In this document: in pieces, positions 43,410 through 55,152 of the stretch | Position numbering within the stretch: position 1 is the first letter of the stretch | Layout: each line of letters begins with the position of its first letter | Source: an uncultured Bacteroidales bacterium | GTDB taxonomy: Bacteria > Bacteroidota > Bacteroidia > Bacteroidales > F082 | Direction of reading: 5' to 3' | DNA: 61,851 bases | Assembly: GCA_905236635.1 (NCBI GenBank) | Contig: CAJOCJ010000008.1 | Coordinates: forward strand, 1 to 61,851 | Notes under the pieces: model-generated | Database searches by the model: none | Told to the model about the DNA's origin: nothing | What the model saw: the letters and a program-made list of their open reading frames with translations, nothing else | Made by a program: the position numbers and the translations under genes

Positions 43410-45070
43410 TGAGAGCTAAAATATTGATACTAAGCATATTATTTGCTTTTGTTGGATTGTTCGCCAATGCACAGTCGCACAACGAGCAGGTGACGGTGGA
43501 AGGCTCGTATCGTCCTCAGATCAAGCGTTCGGAACGAATGACGAAGTCGCCAGAGAAGCCTGAAAACAAATTCAACATCCCGAATTATAAGGTGGAGACA
43601 CAGGACTTCGATTACGGCAATAATATGGAGCTTGAGACAATGAGCGCTGTCACATACAAGGCGGAATATGGCGTTGAGAGCAAGAACAACTTCCTGAAGG
43701 CGGGTTTAGGCACTCGTTTATCGCCGGTGTTCCTTTTCCGTCATTATTCTGACATTTCGAAGAGCATGAGTCTGGGCGTGGGCGTCCATCATTATTCATC
43801 GTGGCTCAACATGAAGGACTATAAGAAGTCGTCGTTCATGAACAATGCCTTCAATGTGATGGCCGTCAACAAGTTCCGTGGCGGACAGCTTCGCTCGTTT
43901 GTCGATTACAAATACGACATGTATCATCTGCGTGCATACGATGGCGTGGATAACCCCAACGGTCGTAACATCCATTCGGTCGATATGGGGGCTAAGTGGC
44001 TGTCAAACGGTTCAAGTTACCGCGATCTATACACTGAGTTTGGCGGCATGTATGGTGCCACTTGGATTATGGGCGGTACTAGTGAACATCGTCTCAGCGC
44101 ACAGGCGCATCTGGCATATTCTGACAATTGGTTTGACAATAAGAAAATCAACGACTTGCAGACTGTAGCGACAGATGTGGATTTGAATTATAACAATGTC
44201 TATCAGAGCCAGCTGCTTATCGCTGTGAATCCTTATTTCATGATGAGCGGCGATTTCTATCACCTGCATGCCGGTATTCGTGTAGACTTCAAGACAGGCG
44301 ACGACATGGGCATATATCCTGATGTGTTGGGAAGCATCTTCGTGCTTGACGATATGCTCGAGTTTTACGCTCATCTGGGCGGCCGTTCGAAGATCAATAC
44401 TTTCTCAGACATTATTGAAGAAAATCCTTTTGTCACTACCAATTTCACCAACTTTGGGGAGTTCGGCTATGAGCAGACCAAGTTTGACTTCCAAGGTGGT
44501 GTTAAGTCGAAGATTACCAGCAACATAGACGCTCATATAGGAGCGCGTTACCGCTATATCAAAAACACGGCGTTCTTTACTCCTGACTACGACTTTTATG
44601 CCACTTATGGTGACGATACAACGCTGTATCATCTTCAGACGTTCGGCATGGTGTTCAACAACTGGAACGTGTTTAATTTCATTGCCGACGTGCATTGGAA
44701 GGCTATGGAAAAGCTTAATGTCGCGGCCGAGATGTCAATCAACAGGTGCTCGTTCAGCGATAAGGATTTCAAGCCTTGGTACAAGCCAGCGTTCACTATG
44801 ACGCTGCGTGGCGACTACCAGCTTGACGAGACGTGGAAGTTCAATGCCTCGTTAGGTGTTGTAGGCAAACGCTGGGCTATGAATCTTGATGGCAATGCAG
44901 AAAGGCTGAGACCGGCTATCGACGTCAAGGTGGGCGCTGACTATAGAATTATGGAAGACCTGTCGGCTTTTGCCGAAATTCATAATCTTTTCCATCAGAA
45001 ATACCAGCTTTATTACAATTATCCGAGCCTTGGATTTGAGATTTTTGCGGGTATAAAATACCGTTTCTGA
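43409..45070 (+). CDS. Outer-membrane beta-barrel protein, TonB-receptor-like barrel without plug
   Basis: A signal peptide (about residues 1-21, ending FANAQ) is followed by a Lys/Glu-rich linker and then a barrel of about 480 residues. The strands alternate in the way of TonB receptors: FLKAGLGTRLSPVFLFRHY, MSLGVGVHHYSSWL and IDVKVGADYRIMEDLSAFAEI. The C-terminus LGFEIFAGIKYRF ends in Phe. The length (553) is too short for a plug plus a full 22-strand barrel, and no TonB box is obvious. It is translationally coupled to the upstream TPR gene, so the two products probably work together at the outer membrane. The function is unknown. Confidence 0.8.
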   Translation: MRAKILILSILFAFVGLFANAQSHNEQVTVEGSYRPQIKRSERMTKSPEKPENKFNIPNYKVETQDFDYGNNMELETMSAVTYKAEYGVESKNNFLKAGLGTRLSPVFLFRHYSDISKSMSLGVGVHHYSSWLNMKDYKKSSFMNNAFNVMAVNKFRGGQLRSFVDYKYDMYHLRAYDGVDNPNGRNIHSVDMGAKWLSNGSSYRDLYTEFGGMYGATWIMGGTSEHRLSAQAHLAYSDNWFDNKKINDLQTVATDVDLNYNNVYQSQLLIAVNPYFMMSGDFYHLHAGIRVDFKTGDDMGIYPDVLGSIFVLDDMLEFYAHLGGRSKINTFSDIIEENPFVTTNFTNFGEFGYEQTKFDFQGGVKSKITSNIDAHIGARYRYIKNTAFFTPDYDFYATYGDDTTLYHLQTFGMVFNNWNVFNFIADVHWKAMEKLNVAAEMSINRCSFSDKDFKPWYKPAFTMTLRGDYQLDETWKFNASLGVVGKRWAMNLDGNAERLRPAIDVKVGADYRIMEDLSAFAEIHNLFHQKYQLYYNYPSLGFEIFAGIKYRF

Positions 45071-45130
45071 TTTTTTTCAAAAATTGCTAAAAATTTTAGT
45101 AAAAAAAGCTAAAAATCTGTCATTTTTTTC

Positions 45131-45161
45131 ATTGTTATTTCAAAGAAATTTCTTAACTTTG
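45131..45161 (+). promoter_or_regulatory. Promoter for gyrB
   Basis: ATTG (45131-45134) and TAACTTTG (45154-45161) are separated by 19 bases. The leader to the ATG is about 40 bases. It could also drive the V-ATPase genes, because only 11 bases separate gyrB from the first of them. Confidence 0.72.
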
Positions 45162-45205
45162 CCAAGTTTAATTTTGAAATAATAATTAAAAAAAGAAATA
45201 CATAG

Positions 45206-47161
<1,956 letters not shown>

Positions 47162-47172
47162 AACTTTGAATT

Positions 47173-47784
47173 ATGGATAACAAACTTGATATTTTAACAA
47201 AGAAGATCTACGAACAGGGTGTAGAGAAGGCCAATCACGACGCTGTGGAGATCGTGGACAACGCCAAGAAAGAGGCTGAGAAGATTCTCAACGATGCCAA
47301 AGCTGAGGCTGAACGTATTGTAAATCAAGCGAATAAAGAAGCCGAAGAGCTTAAGACGAAGGTCAACGCCGACGTGAAGATGGCGGCCACACAGAGCATC
47401 GCCGTCACCAAGCAGGAGATAGAGAAGATGGTGGTGACAGCCGCCGCAGAGCAAGGCGTCAAGGCCTCGATGTCGTCAGCGGACTTCGTGAAGGAACTGA
47501 TCAAAGACATAGTGAAGGCATTCAATCCGGAGAACGCCTCGCCGGTGGCATTGGACCTCATACTGCCCGAGGCGATGAAGAAAGAAGTGGAGCCTTTCGT
47601 GAAAAACGAGATCAGCAAGATGTTTAAGGCCAATGTCACCGTGAGCTTCAATAAGAAGCTCGGCGGCGGCTTCAAGGTGGCTCCACAAGACGGCGGCTAC
47701 GTGCTGCAGTTTACCGATGAGGAGTTCAACCAGCTGATTTCCAATTATCTGCGTCCAGCGACGAAGAAAATCCTGTTCGGCTAA
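47173..47784 (+). CDS. ntpE: V/A-type ATPase subunit E (peripheral stalk)
   Basis: The 203-residue protein has a long coiled coil (about residues 15-75) with the alternating Ala/Glu/Lys pattern of the E subunit (NAKKEAEKILNDAKAEAERI). A mixed C-terminal domain follows that would bind the top of subunits A/B. Its position, first in the operon, is normal for Bacteroidota V-ATPases. The ATG lies 11 bases after gyrB, and its stop overlaps the next start by one base. The partner subunit G/H that normally forms the stalk with E is not found in the window. Confidence 0.88.
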   Translation: MDNKLDILTKKIYEQGVEKANHDAVEIVDNAKKEAEKILNDAKAEAERIVNQANKEAEELKTKVNADVKMAATQSIAVTKQEIEKMVVTAAAEQGVKASMSSADFVKELIKDIVKAFNPENASPVALDLILPEAMKKEVEPFVKNEISKMFKANVTVSFNKKLGGGFKVAPQDGGYVLQFTDEEFNQLISNYLRPATKKILFG

Positions 47785-48383
47785 TGGATAATTACGTTTA
47801 TATCGTTGCCAGTCTGCCGGATATAGCGGTGAGCTACGAAGGCGCGCCTTTCGACTACGCGGCTATAAGGGAACAGATTGTCGAGCAGCTCTCAGAAGAC
47901 GACCAGAAACTGGTGGCACTCCTTGAGGAAGGCTTCGACGAGAACACCCTTGGCGCGGAGTTTTACAAGAAAGCGGCCGAGAGCAAGAACCGTTTCATCC
48001 GTGAGTATTTCGACTTCGACGGCAGGCTGCGTAACATGAAGGTGGCATATCTCGCAAAACGTCTCGACAAAAAAGGCGATGCCTACTTCGTCGACATGCC
48101 GGAAACCGATTTCGAGGAGGAGAGTCAGATAAAAGACATCCTCGCCAACGACGACTTCGTGCTTCGCGAGCAGAAAATGGACGAGCTGAAATGGGAGAAG
48201 GCGAGCGACATCGCACGAATGGATTACTTTAACATGAACGCCATCCTTGCATTTTTAGTCAAAGCTAAAACGGTGCAACGTTGGGCAGAGCTTGACAAGG
48301 CGAAAGGCGAGGAGATGTTCAGAAAACTCGTGAAAGAGGTGAGAGGAACTTTCGATAATAAGTCTTTAGTCTCTAGTCGTTAG
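47784..48383 (+). CDS. DUF2764-family V-ATPase-associated protein
   Basis: The 199-residue protein starts MDNYVYIVASLPDI and matches the DUF2764 family, which occurs only in bacterial V-ATPase operons between E and A. It takes the place where subunit C would be, and a central-stalk or C-like role has been suggested from this position. I see no direct evidence for it. The body is helical and acidic. The C-terminal residues KSLVSSR are encoded by the left arm of an intergenic inverted repeat (48360-48390), so the natural end of the protein may have been altered by that repeat. Confidence 0.85.
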   Translation: MDNYVYIVASLPDIAVSYEGAPFDYAAIREQIVEQLSEDDQKLVALLEEGFDENTLGAEFYKKAAESKNRFIREYFDFDGRLRNMKVAYLAKRLDKKGDAYFVDMPETDFEEESQIKDILANDDFVLREQKMDELKWEKASDIARMDYFNMNAILAFLVKAKTVQRWAELDKAKGEEMFRKLVKEVRGTFDNKSLVSSR

Positions 48384-48430
48384 ACTTTAGAAAAAACGGC
48401 TAAAAACTAAAGACTAAAAACTAAAGTCTT
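48360..48430. repeat. CTAAAGACT inverted repeat within the V-ATPase operon
   Basis: The left arm 48360-48390 and right arm 48400-48430 pair at about 25 of 31 positions, with a 9-base loop. The left arm covers the last seven codons and stop of the DUF2764 gene. The same repeat family occurs at 57896-57973, and as one arm at 7368-7397. Confidence 0.85.
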
Positions 48431-48449
48431 AAAACAAAAAGAATATAAT

Positions 48450-50195
48450 ATGACAACAGGAAAAGTTACAGGAATCATTGCAAACTTGGTGACCGTCGAA
48501 GTATATGGCCCGGTGGCACAGAATGAAATCTGCCTCATCGACTTGCAAGGCGTCAAGCTGATGGCGGAGGTCATCAAGGTGAACGGGAACAAGGCCTCGG
48601 TGCAGGTGTATGAGAGCACCCGCGGTCTGACAATCGGATGCCCGGTGGAGTTCCAGGGATATATGCTTGAGGCCACCCTCGGACCTGGTCTGCTTTCGAG
48701 CAATTACGACGGCTTGCAGAACAACCTCGCCACCATGGAAGACGTCTTCCTGAAACGTGGCGAATACACCAAGCCATTGGACGAGAACAAAATATGGGAC
48801 TTCACGCCGATAGCCAAGGCAGGCGACCAAGTGGTTGCAGCCGACTGGCTCGGCGAGGTGAAGGAAGGCTGGCTGCCTCATAAAATCATGGTGCCGTTCT
48901 CATTTGAGGGCACTTACACCGTGAAAAAGGTGGCCGAGGCCGGACGATACAAAATCAACGACACCATCGCGGTGCTTACCAACGCCGACGGCGAGGACGT
49001 CAACGTCACCATGGTGCAGAAATGGCCGGTGAAGGTCGCTATCGGCGGCTACGTCGAGAAACCGCGTCCGTTCAAGGTGATGGAGACCGGCGTGCGTACC
49101 ATCGACACGCTCAACCCTATAGCGGAAGGCGGCACGGGATTCATCCCGGGACCTTTCGGATGCGGCAAGACCGTGCTTCAGCATGCACTCGCTGAACAAG
49201 CCGACGCTGAAATCATCATCATGGCGGCATGCGGCGAGCGTGCCAACGAGGTGGTGGAGATATTCACCGAATTCCCAGAACTGAAAGACAAACATACAGG
49301 CCGCAGCCTGATGGAACGTACCATCATCATCTGCAACACATCCAACATGCCGGTGGCTGCCCGTGAGGCTTCAGTGTACACCGCCATGACACTTGGCGAA
49401 TACTACCGTGCCATGGGCATGAAGGTACTTCTGTTGGCTGACTCCACTTCACGTTGGGCACAGGCACTGCGTGAGATGAGTAACCGTCTGGAAGAGCTGC
49501 CAGGTCAGGATGGCTTCCCAGTCGACCTCTCGGCAATCATCTCAAGCTTCTATGCCAGAGCAGGTTACGTGAAACTCAACAACGGTCAGTCGGGCTCAAT
49601 AACCTTCATCGGAACGGTGTCGCCTGCTGGCGGTAATCTTAAAGAGCCTGTCACCGAGTCGACGAAGAAAGCGGCACGTTGCTTCTACGGACTGTCGCAG
49701 AACCGCGCCGACAAGAAACGTTATCCTGCCGTCGACCCTGTCGATTCTTATTCAAAATATCTCGAATATCCAGAGATTATTGACTATCTGGATGACAAAA
49801 TTGAAAAAGGATGGGTCGACAAAGTCACAAAGACGAAATACATCATCCGCAAGGGTAAAGACGCCTACGAGCAGATTAACATCTTAGGCGACGACGGCGT
49901 GCCAGTATCATATCATGAGCAGTATTGGAAGTCAGAACTCGTTGATTTTGTTATACTTCAGCAGGACGCCTTCGACGAAATCGACAGCTCCACACCATTG
50001 GAGAGACAGAAATTCATGCTCGATTTGATTATTGAGATTTGCGATAGAAGCTTCAAGTTCGACAATTTCGAGGAATGCACCACGTATTTCAAGGGCTTGA
50101 TAAACATCTGCCGTCAGATGAACTACTCGGAATACAAGTCAGAGCAATTTGAAAAATATTTTGGACAGTTAAAGGAGGAACTGAAACATGAGTGA
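48450..50195 (+). CDS. ntpA: V/A-type ATPase catalytic subunit A
   Basis: Catalytic subunit of the rotary ATPase at the cytoplasmic face of the inner membrane. The P-loop GPFGCGKT lies at residues 234-241. The family-specific insert of about 90 residues precedes it (residues 100-195), as in V/A-type rather than F-type enzymes. ADSTSRWAQALREMSNRLEELPGQDGFPVDL (about 330-360) is the conserved catalytic block. At 581 residues it has the normal length. It follows the intergenic inverted repeat by 19 bases and overlaps the B-subunit gene by 8 bases. Confidence 0.96.
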   Translation: MTTGKVTGIIANLVTVEVYGPVAQNEICLIDLQGVKLMAEVIKVNGNKASVQVYESTRGLTIGCPVEFQGYMLEATLGPGLLSSNYDGLQNNLATMEDVFLKRGEYTKPLDENKIWDFTPIAKAGDQVVAADWLGEVKEGWLPHKIMVPFSFEGTYTVKKVAEAGRYKINDTIAVLTNADGEDVNVTMVQKWPVKVAIGGYVEKPRPFKVMETGVRTIDTLNPIAEGGTGFIPGPFGCGKTVLQHALAEQADAEIIIMAACGERANEVVEIFTEFPELKDKHTGRSLMERTIIICNTSNMPVAAREASVYTAMTLGEYYRAMGMKVLLLADSTSRWAQALREMSNRLEELPGQDGFPVDLSAIISSFYARAGYVKLNNGQSGSITFIGTVSPAGGNLKEPVTESTKKAARCFYGLSQNRADKKRYPAVDPVDSYSKYLEYPEIIDYLDDKIEKGWVDKVTKTKYIIRKGKDAYEQINILGDDGVPVSYHEQYWKSELVDFVILQQDAFDEIDSSTPLERQKFMLDLIIEICDRSFKFDNFEECTTYFKGLINICRQMNYSEYKSEQFEKYFGQLKEELKHE

Positions 50196-51510
50196 GAAAG
50201 CCTTTCAACGCATATATACAAAGCTGACCGCCATAACCAAGGCGACGGTGACCCTTGAGGCTCAAGGAGTTATGAACGATGAGCTGGCTATCGTGGCGGG
50301 TCGTCTGGCACAGGTCGTGAAGATTAAAGACAAAGCCGTGACATTGCAGGTGTTCGGCGGCACCGAGGACATCCCTACCAACGCTGAGGTGACTTTCTTC
50401 GGCGAGCCACCGTCATTGAATGTGAGCGACGACCTCGCTGGACGTTTCTTCAACGCCTACGGCGAGCCTATCGACGGCGGTCCGGCAGTGGAAGGCGAGA
50501 AACGCCAGATCGGCGGTCCTTCCGTCAACCCGTACAAACGTCGTATGCCTTCAGAGCTAATTCCTACAGGTATCGCAGGCATCGACTTGAACAACACACT
50601 GGTTACAGGCCAGAAGATTCCGTTCTTCGCCGACCCTGACCAGCCTTACAACAAGGTGATGAGCATGGTGGCCCTCCGCGCCGACGTAGATAAGATCATC
50701 CTCGGCGGCATGGGACTGTCGAACGACGACTACCTGTTCTTCAAACACGAGTTTGAGAGCGCAGGCGCCTTGCATAAGATTATCAGCTTCGTGAACACCA
50801 CCGACCAGCCGCCTGTCGAGCGATTGCTTATCCCTGACATGGCACTGACCGCCGCTGAGTATTTCGCTGTCGACAAAAACGAGAAAGTGCTTGTGCTTCT
50901 TACAGATATGACGCTTTATGCCGACGCTCTGAGTATCGTGTCGAACCGTATGGACCAGATTCCTTCGAAGGACTCCATGCCGGGTTCGCTCTATTCAGAT
51001 TTGGCGAAGATATACGAGAAGGCGGTGCAGCTTCCTTCTGGCGGCTCCATCACCATCATCGCGGTGACGACGTTGAACGACGGCGACATCACACACGCCA
51101 TCCCGGACAACACCGGTTACATCACCGAGGGACAGCTCTTCCTCCGTGCTGACGCCGATTCCGGCAAGGTCATCGTCGACCCGTTCCGCTCGCTGTCACG
51201 TCTGAAACAGCATGTGCAGAACAAGAAGACACGTGAGGACCACAGCGCGGTGATGAACGCCTCGGTGCGTCTGTATGCCGACGCTTCCAACGCCAAGACG
51301 AAGCTCGAAAACGGTTTCGACCTGAGCGACTACGACCTTCGCTGCCTCGATTACGCCAAGGAATACGCCACACGTCTGCTCGCCATCGATGTCAACATCC
51401 CGATTACAGAGATGCTCGACACCGCCTGGGAGCTGTTCGGCAAGTATTTCACCAAGGCCGAGACAGGTCTGAAGGAAAAACTGATTGAAAAATATTGGAA
51501 AGAAAAATAA
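50188..51510 (+). CDS. ntpB: V/A-type ATPase subunit B
   Basis: Non-catalytic nucleotide-binding partner of subunit A, three copies of each per complex. NPYKRRMPSELIPTGIAGID and LLTDMTLYADALSIVSNRMDQIP are typical, and no P-loop lysine motif is present, as expected for B. The 440-residue length is normal. The start ATG 50188 lies 9 bases after a strong Shine-Dalgarno-like AAAGGAGG (50171-50178). This is rare in Bacteroidota and may compensate for the 8-base overlap with the upstream stop. Confidence 0.95.
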   Translation: MSEKAFQRIYTKLTAITKATVTLEAQGVMNDELAIVAGRLAQVVKIKDKAVTLQVFGGTEDIPTNAEVTFFGEPPSLNVSDDLAGRFFNAYGEPIDGGPAVEGEKRQIGGPSVNPYKRRMPSELIPTGIAGIDLNNTLVTGQKIPFFADPDQPYNKVMSMVALRADVDKIILGGMGLSNDDYLFFKHEFESAGALHKIISFVNTTDQPPVERLLIPDMALTAAEYFAVDKNEKVLVLLTDMTLYADALSIVSNRMDQIPSKDSMPGSLYSDLAKIYEKAVQLPSGGSITIIAVTTLNDGDITHAIPDNTGYITEGQLFLRADADSGKVIVDPFRSLSRLKQHVQNKKTREDHSAVMNASVRLYADASNAKTKLENGFDLSDYDLRCLDYAKEYATRLLAIDVNIPITEMLDTAWELFGKYFTKAETGLKEKLIEKYWKEK

Positions 51511-51516
51511 TAAGTC

Positions 51517-52131
51517 ATGGCAATCAAATTCCAATATAACAAGACCTCGCTGAACGAGCTGAACAAGCAGCTCAAGACGCGTACGAGGGCTCTTCCCACG
51601 CTGAAAAGCAAGGAGAGCGCGCTGCGTGTTGAGGTGAAAAAGGCGAAAAAACATTCGGAGAGTCTTGTTGCGCAACTGGAGGCCGAGCTCAAATCGTATG
51701 AGTACATGGCCCGCCTTTGGAATGAGTTTGAGCCAGGACTGATAACTGTGACCGATGTCAAGCTGAAGACAGTGAAGATTGCAGGCGTGCAGGTGCCAGC
51801 ATTGGAAGAGGTGCTCTACGAGGTGAAAGACATCAACCTCTTCACCAAGCCGATGTGGTTTGCCGACGGCGTGCAGATACTGAAAAACCTGGCGCAGCTG
51901 GGCATCGAGTCGGAGGTCTATACCGAGGTGAGCCGCGTGCTGGATTACCAACGTAAGAAGACCACCCAGAAAGTAAACCTTTACGAAAAGGTACAGATTC
52001 CTGGCTATAACGAAGCCATACGTAAGATCAAGCGATATATGGAAGACGCCGAGAACCTCGACAAGGCCTCCCAGAAAATCGTGAAAAACAAACATATCAT
52101 TGAAGAAGAGGAGGCAGAGCATGGTAACTGA
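51517..52131 (+). CDS. ntpD: V/A-type ATPase subunit D (central rotor shaft)
   Basis: Subunit D is the two-helix coiled-coil rotor inside the A3B3 ring. The N-terminus MAIKFQYNKTSLNELNKQLK and the TRALPTLKSKESALRVEVKKAKK helix are typical, and a second long helix fills the C-terminal third (about 150-195). The length of 204 residues is normal. It follows ntpB by 6 bases and overlaps ntpI by 11. The small partner F, which normally sits at the foot of D, is not encoded nearby. Confidence 0.93.
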   Translation: MAIKFQYNKTSLNELNKQLKTRTRALPTLKSKESALRVEVKKAKKHSESLVAQLEAELKSYEYMARLWNEFEPGLITVTDVKLKTVKIAGVQVPALEEVLYEVKDINLFTKPMWFADGVQILKNLAQLGIESEVYTEVSRVLDYQRKKTTQKVNLYEKVQIPGYNEAIRKIKRYMEDAENLDKASQKIVKNKHIIEEEEAEHGN

Positions 52132-53893
52132 AATGACGAAATATAATTTCATCCTGCTAAGCGGCGACATCGAGGCTTTCCTTCAGAAACTGCAGGGCGT
52201 GGGCGTGGTTGATATCACGCGCTCGGTAAAACCTGTCGATGAGAAGTCAGAACAAATGTCGTCGAAGGCCGGCACATACCGCAAAGCCTTGTCATTGCTG
52301 AAAAATGTGCAACCTGCCGAGTTTGCTGACAAGACCTACGGCGACCTTGCGGAAAATGTGATCGAGACCGTCAACGAGATCGAGGCGGCACAGACGCAGA
52401 TGTCGCAGCTTGCCAAAGAGCTCGAGGAACGCAAGCCTTGGGGACAGTTCGATGTGAAAAACATTGAGAAACTCAATGAACTCGGACTCAAGATTCATTT
52501 CTACAAGGTTAAGACCTCGGCGATGAACCCTGAATGGCAGTCGCAGTATGCTTTGAGCGAGATATCGACGGTGGACGGCAACACATATTTTGTGGTCGTC
52601 TCCGATTCGGATGCATACGATTTTCCTGTTAAGGAGATGCCGGCACCAGACACGGATTGTACGGCTATCGAAAAGAAAATCAATGAGTTGGAATATGCTA
52701 TAGAGCAGAATGAGAAGCATCTTTCGGATCTGAAATGTCATGAAAAAGACCTTCAGAAAGCACTCGACAAGACACTCTCGAAGCTTGATTTGCATCTTGC
52801 CAACATCTCGGGAACGAAGGCTGCCGACGACTATATCACTGTGTTTGAAGGCTTTGCGCCTGCCGAGAATGAAAAAGAGCTTGTTGAAATGCTTGACAAG
52901 GAAGAAGTCCTTTATCTGGTTGAAAAAGCCAAAGTTGACGACAATCCTCCTATCAAGTTGAAAAACAACAAATATGTCTCGATGTTTGAGATGCTGACCG
53001 ACATGTACGGCCGTCCGAAGTACAACGAATTCGACCCGACGGTGTTCATCTCGATATTCTTCATGCTATTCTTCGCATTCTGCATGGGCGACGCCGGTTA
53101 CGGCTTGGTGCTCATCGGCGCGAGCCTGGCCTTGAAGAAGATGTTGGGCAATCTGGCTCCGCTTGGCATCACCTTGGGTGTCGCCACTACAATTATCGGA
53201 TTCCTGTTCCACACTTTCTTCTCGGTCGATATTTACGACAAGGTTCCTGAGTTTGTGCAGAATTTCATGTTGTCGCCAACAATTGCTGGATATGACGGCA
53301 CTATGGTGCTGGCGCTCATCGTCGGTGTGGTGCATCTCTGCTTGGCAATGGTGGTGAAGACGTATCAGGCCACGAAAGTCAACGGGTTCCTACATTCGTT
53401 GGGTACCTGGGGCTGGACGCTGCTCATCGTGGGCGGTGTCATCGTGGGTGCTTTGGCGCTCATCGGCGTGCTTGAGTCGGATGTCACGAAGTGGATAATC
53501 ATTGTCGTTGGCATCTTGTCGGCGTTGGGAATATATTTCATCAACGATTTGAACAAAAACGTGTTGTCGAATGTCGGTTCCGGATTGTGGGAGACTTACA
53601 ACACCGCGACCGGCTTGCTCGGTGACGTGTTGAGTTACCTCCGTCTGTACGCCCTAGGTTTGGCGGGTGCCAAGCTCGGCGAGGCGTTCAATGCCATTGG
53701 TGTCCAGGCACTTGGCGACGGCGGTGCCGGCTGGATTGCGTTCATCCTTATCGTGGTGGTAGGTCATGTTTTGAACATCGCCATGTGTGTGCTGGGTGCC
53801 TTCGTGCATCCGTTGCGACTCAATTTCCTGGAGTTCTTCAAGAATTCAGGATATGAGGGCACTGGCAGGAAATATAATCCATTGAAAAGCTGA
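52121..53893 (+). CDS. ntpI: V/A-type ATPase subunit I/a (membrane stator)
   Basis: The 590-residue protein has a cytoplasmic N-terminal half with two coiled coils (about residues 85-115 and 190-240), and a membrane half from about residue 300 with seven to eight helices. The helix with LSYLRLYALGLAGAKLGEAFN carries the arginine that faces the rotor ring and is essential for ion transfer in this family. FFAFCMGDAGYGLVL is another conserved block. The ATG at 52121 follows a Shine-Dalgarno-like GAGGAGG by 6 bases and is preferred to an in-frame TTG at 52100. It overlaps the D gene by 11 bases. Confidence 0.93.
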   Translation: MVTEMTKYNFILLSGDIEAFLQKLQGVGVVDITRSVKPVDEKSEQMSSKAGTYRKALSLLKNVQPAEFADKTYGDLAENVIETVNEIEAAQTQMSQLAKELEERKPWGQFDVKNIEKLNELGLKIHFYKVKTSAMNPEWQSQYALSEISTVDGNTYFVVVSDSDAYDFPVKEMPAPDTDCTAIEKKINELEYAIEQNEKHLSDLKCHEKDLQKALDKTLSKLDLHLANISGTKAADDYITVFEGFAPAENEKELVEMLDKEEVLYLVEKAKVDDNPPIKLKNNKYVSMFEMLTDMYGRPKYNEFDPTVFISIFFMLFFAFCMGDAGYGLVLIGASLALKKMLGNLAPLGITLGVATTIIGFLFHTFFSVDIYDKVPEFVQNFMLSPTIAGYDGTMVLALIVGVVHLCLAMVVKTYQATKVNGFLHSLGTWGWTLLIVGGVIVGALALIGVLESDVTKWIIIVVGILSALGIYFINDLNKNVLSNVGSGLWETYNTATGLLGDVLSYLRLYALGLAGAKLGEAFNAIGVQALGDGGAGWIAFILIVVVGHVLNIAMCVLGAFVHPLRLNFLEFFKNSGYEGTGRKYNPLKS

Positions 53894-53894
53894 C

Positions 53895-53965
53895 CGTCAT
53901 TTCGACCGGAGCGAAAACAACCAAATCGTCATTTCGACCGGAGCGAAGCGGAGTGGAGAAATCTC
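53895..53965. repeat. CGTCATTTCGACCGGAGCGAA repeat, two adjacent copies
   Basis: Two copies of the 21-base unit CGTCATTTCGACCGGAGCGA+A occur at 53895-53915 and 53927-53947, separated by 11 bases. The second continues into GCGGAGTGGAGAAATCTC. They fill the gap between ntpI and ntpK. A diverged copy lies at 14135-14172. Confidence 0.9.
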
Positions 53966-54012
53966 ATACAATAAAGAATATAGGAATATTAAAAGTTAAA
54001 TTTAAAAAATAA

Positions 54013-54447
<435 letters not shown>

Positions 54448-54474
54448 GGAATTTCCCAACCGAAACAATGAATT

Positions 54475-54503
54475 GTAGAGACGTCATAATATGGCGTCTC
54501 TAC
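54475..54503. repeat. 29-nt palindrome, copy 4 (intergenic)
   Basis: GTAGAGACG and CGTCTCTAC flank TCATAATATGG. It lies 27 bases after the ntpK stop and could act as an mRNA 3' hairpin, although no T-run follows. Confidence 0.9.
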
Positions 54504-54530
54504 ATTAACATAGAATAAAAAATCAAATTT

Positions 54531-55091
54531 ATGAAAGATATAGAAATAATTCAAACAAAAATCTACGAAATCAGGAATCAATATGTGATGCTTGATAGAG
54601 ATTTAGCAGCCATTTATGGCGTTGAAACGAAAGTTTTAAACCAAGCCGTCAAGCGTAATATTGAAAGATTTCCATCCGATTTCATGTTTCAAGTGAATAA
54701 AGATGAATTGGAAAGTTTGAGGTCACAATTTGTGACCTCAAAGAGAGGTGGTAACCGTTATTATCCCTACGCTTTTACCGAGCTTGGTGTCGCTATGCTT
54801 AGTTCTGTTCTTAATTCTGATACGGCCATAGCTGCAAATATAAATATAATGCGTGCTTTTGTTGAGTCTCGCAGATATGCGAAAATTGCTGCACAGAATT
54901 ACAATGAATTGCGAAAGGAGGTTGATGAGATTAAGAATAGTATAGAGATGATTCTTGTTAACCAGGATGACATCAATAATGATTATGATGAAAGACTTAA
55001 TGCGATAAGTATTGCGATAGCTGAGCTTCAGAATGATAATCGGAAAAATAACCCGAGGAGGATGATTGGGTATAGGCCGTCAGATAATTAA
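54531..55091 (+). CDS. ORF6N-domain protein
   Basis: The first 95 residues match the ORF6N domain found in phage antirepressors and mobile-element proteins ([21 protein letters not shown] ... [19 protein letters not shown] ... [18 protein letters not shown]). The remaining 90 residues are helical, probably a coiled coil (about 110-170). Such proteins bind DNA or partners through the ORF6N fold. The function here is unknown. The gene is AT-rich compared with the V-ATPase genes before it, in base use as well as in codon choice, and it opens a small accessory stretch. No promoter is clear. A palindrome and repeats precede it. Confidence 0.85.
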   Translation: MKDIEIIQTKIYEIRNQYVMLDRDLAAIYGVETKVLNQAVKRNIERFPSDFMFQVNKDELESLRSQFVTSKRGGNRYYPYAFTELGVAMLSSVLNSDTAIAANINIMRAFVESRRYAKIAAQNYNELRKEVDEIKNSIEMILVNQDDINNDYDERLNAISIAIAELQNDNRKNNPRRMIGYRPSDN

Positions 55092-55138
55092 GACATGAGT
55101 TTTTTTGTTTTTTAGTAGATCAATTTAAAACTTTTTGT

Positions 55139-55146
55139 TATCTTTG
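55139..55146 (+). promoter_or_regulatory. Promoter -7 element for the structured RNA
   Basis: TATCTTTG, followed by CAGTG, is an exact TAnnTTTG match. It lies in a 326-base stretch without a protein gene, about 85 bases before the folded region. The -33 part is not clear. Confidence 0.65.
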
Positions 55147-55152
55147 CAGTGA

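Noticed and set aside
51196..52170. 324-residue open frame on the minus strand
   Set aside because: It is antisense to the end of ntpB and ntpD, both of which are clear V-ATPase subunits.
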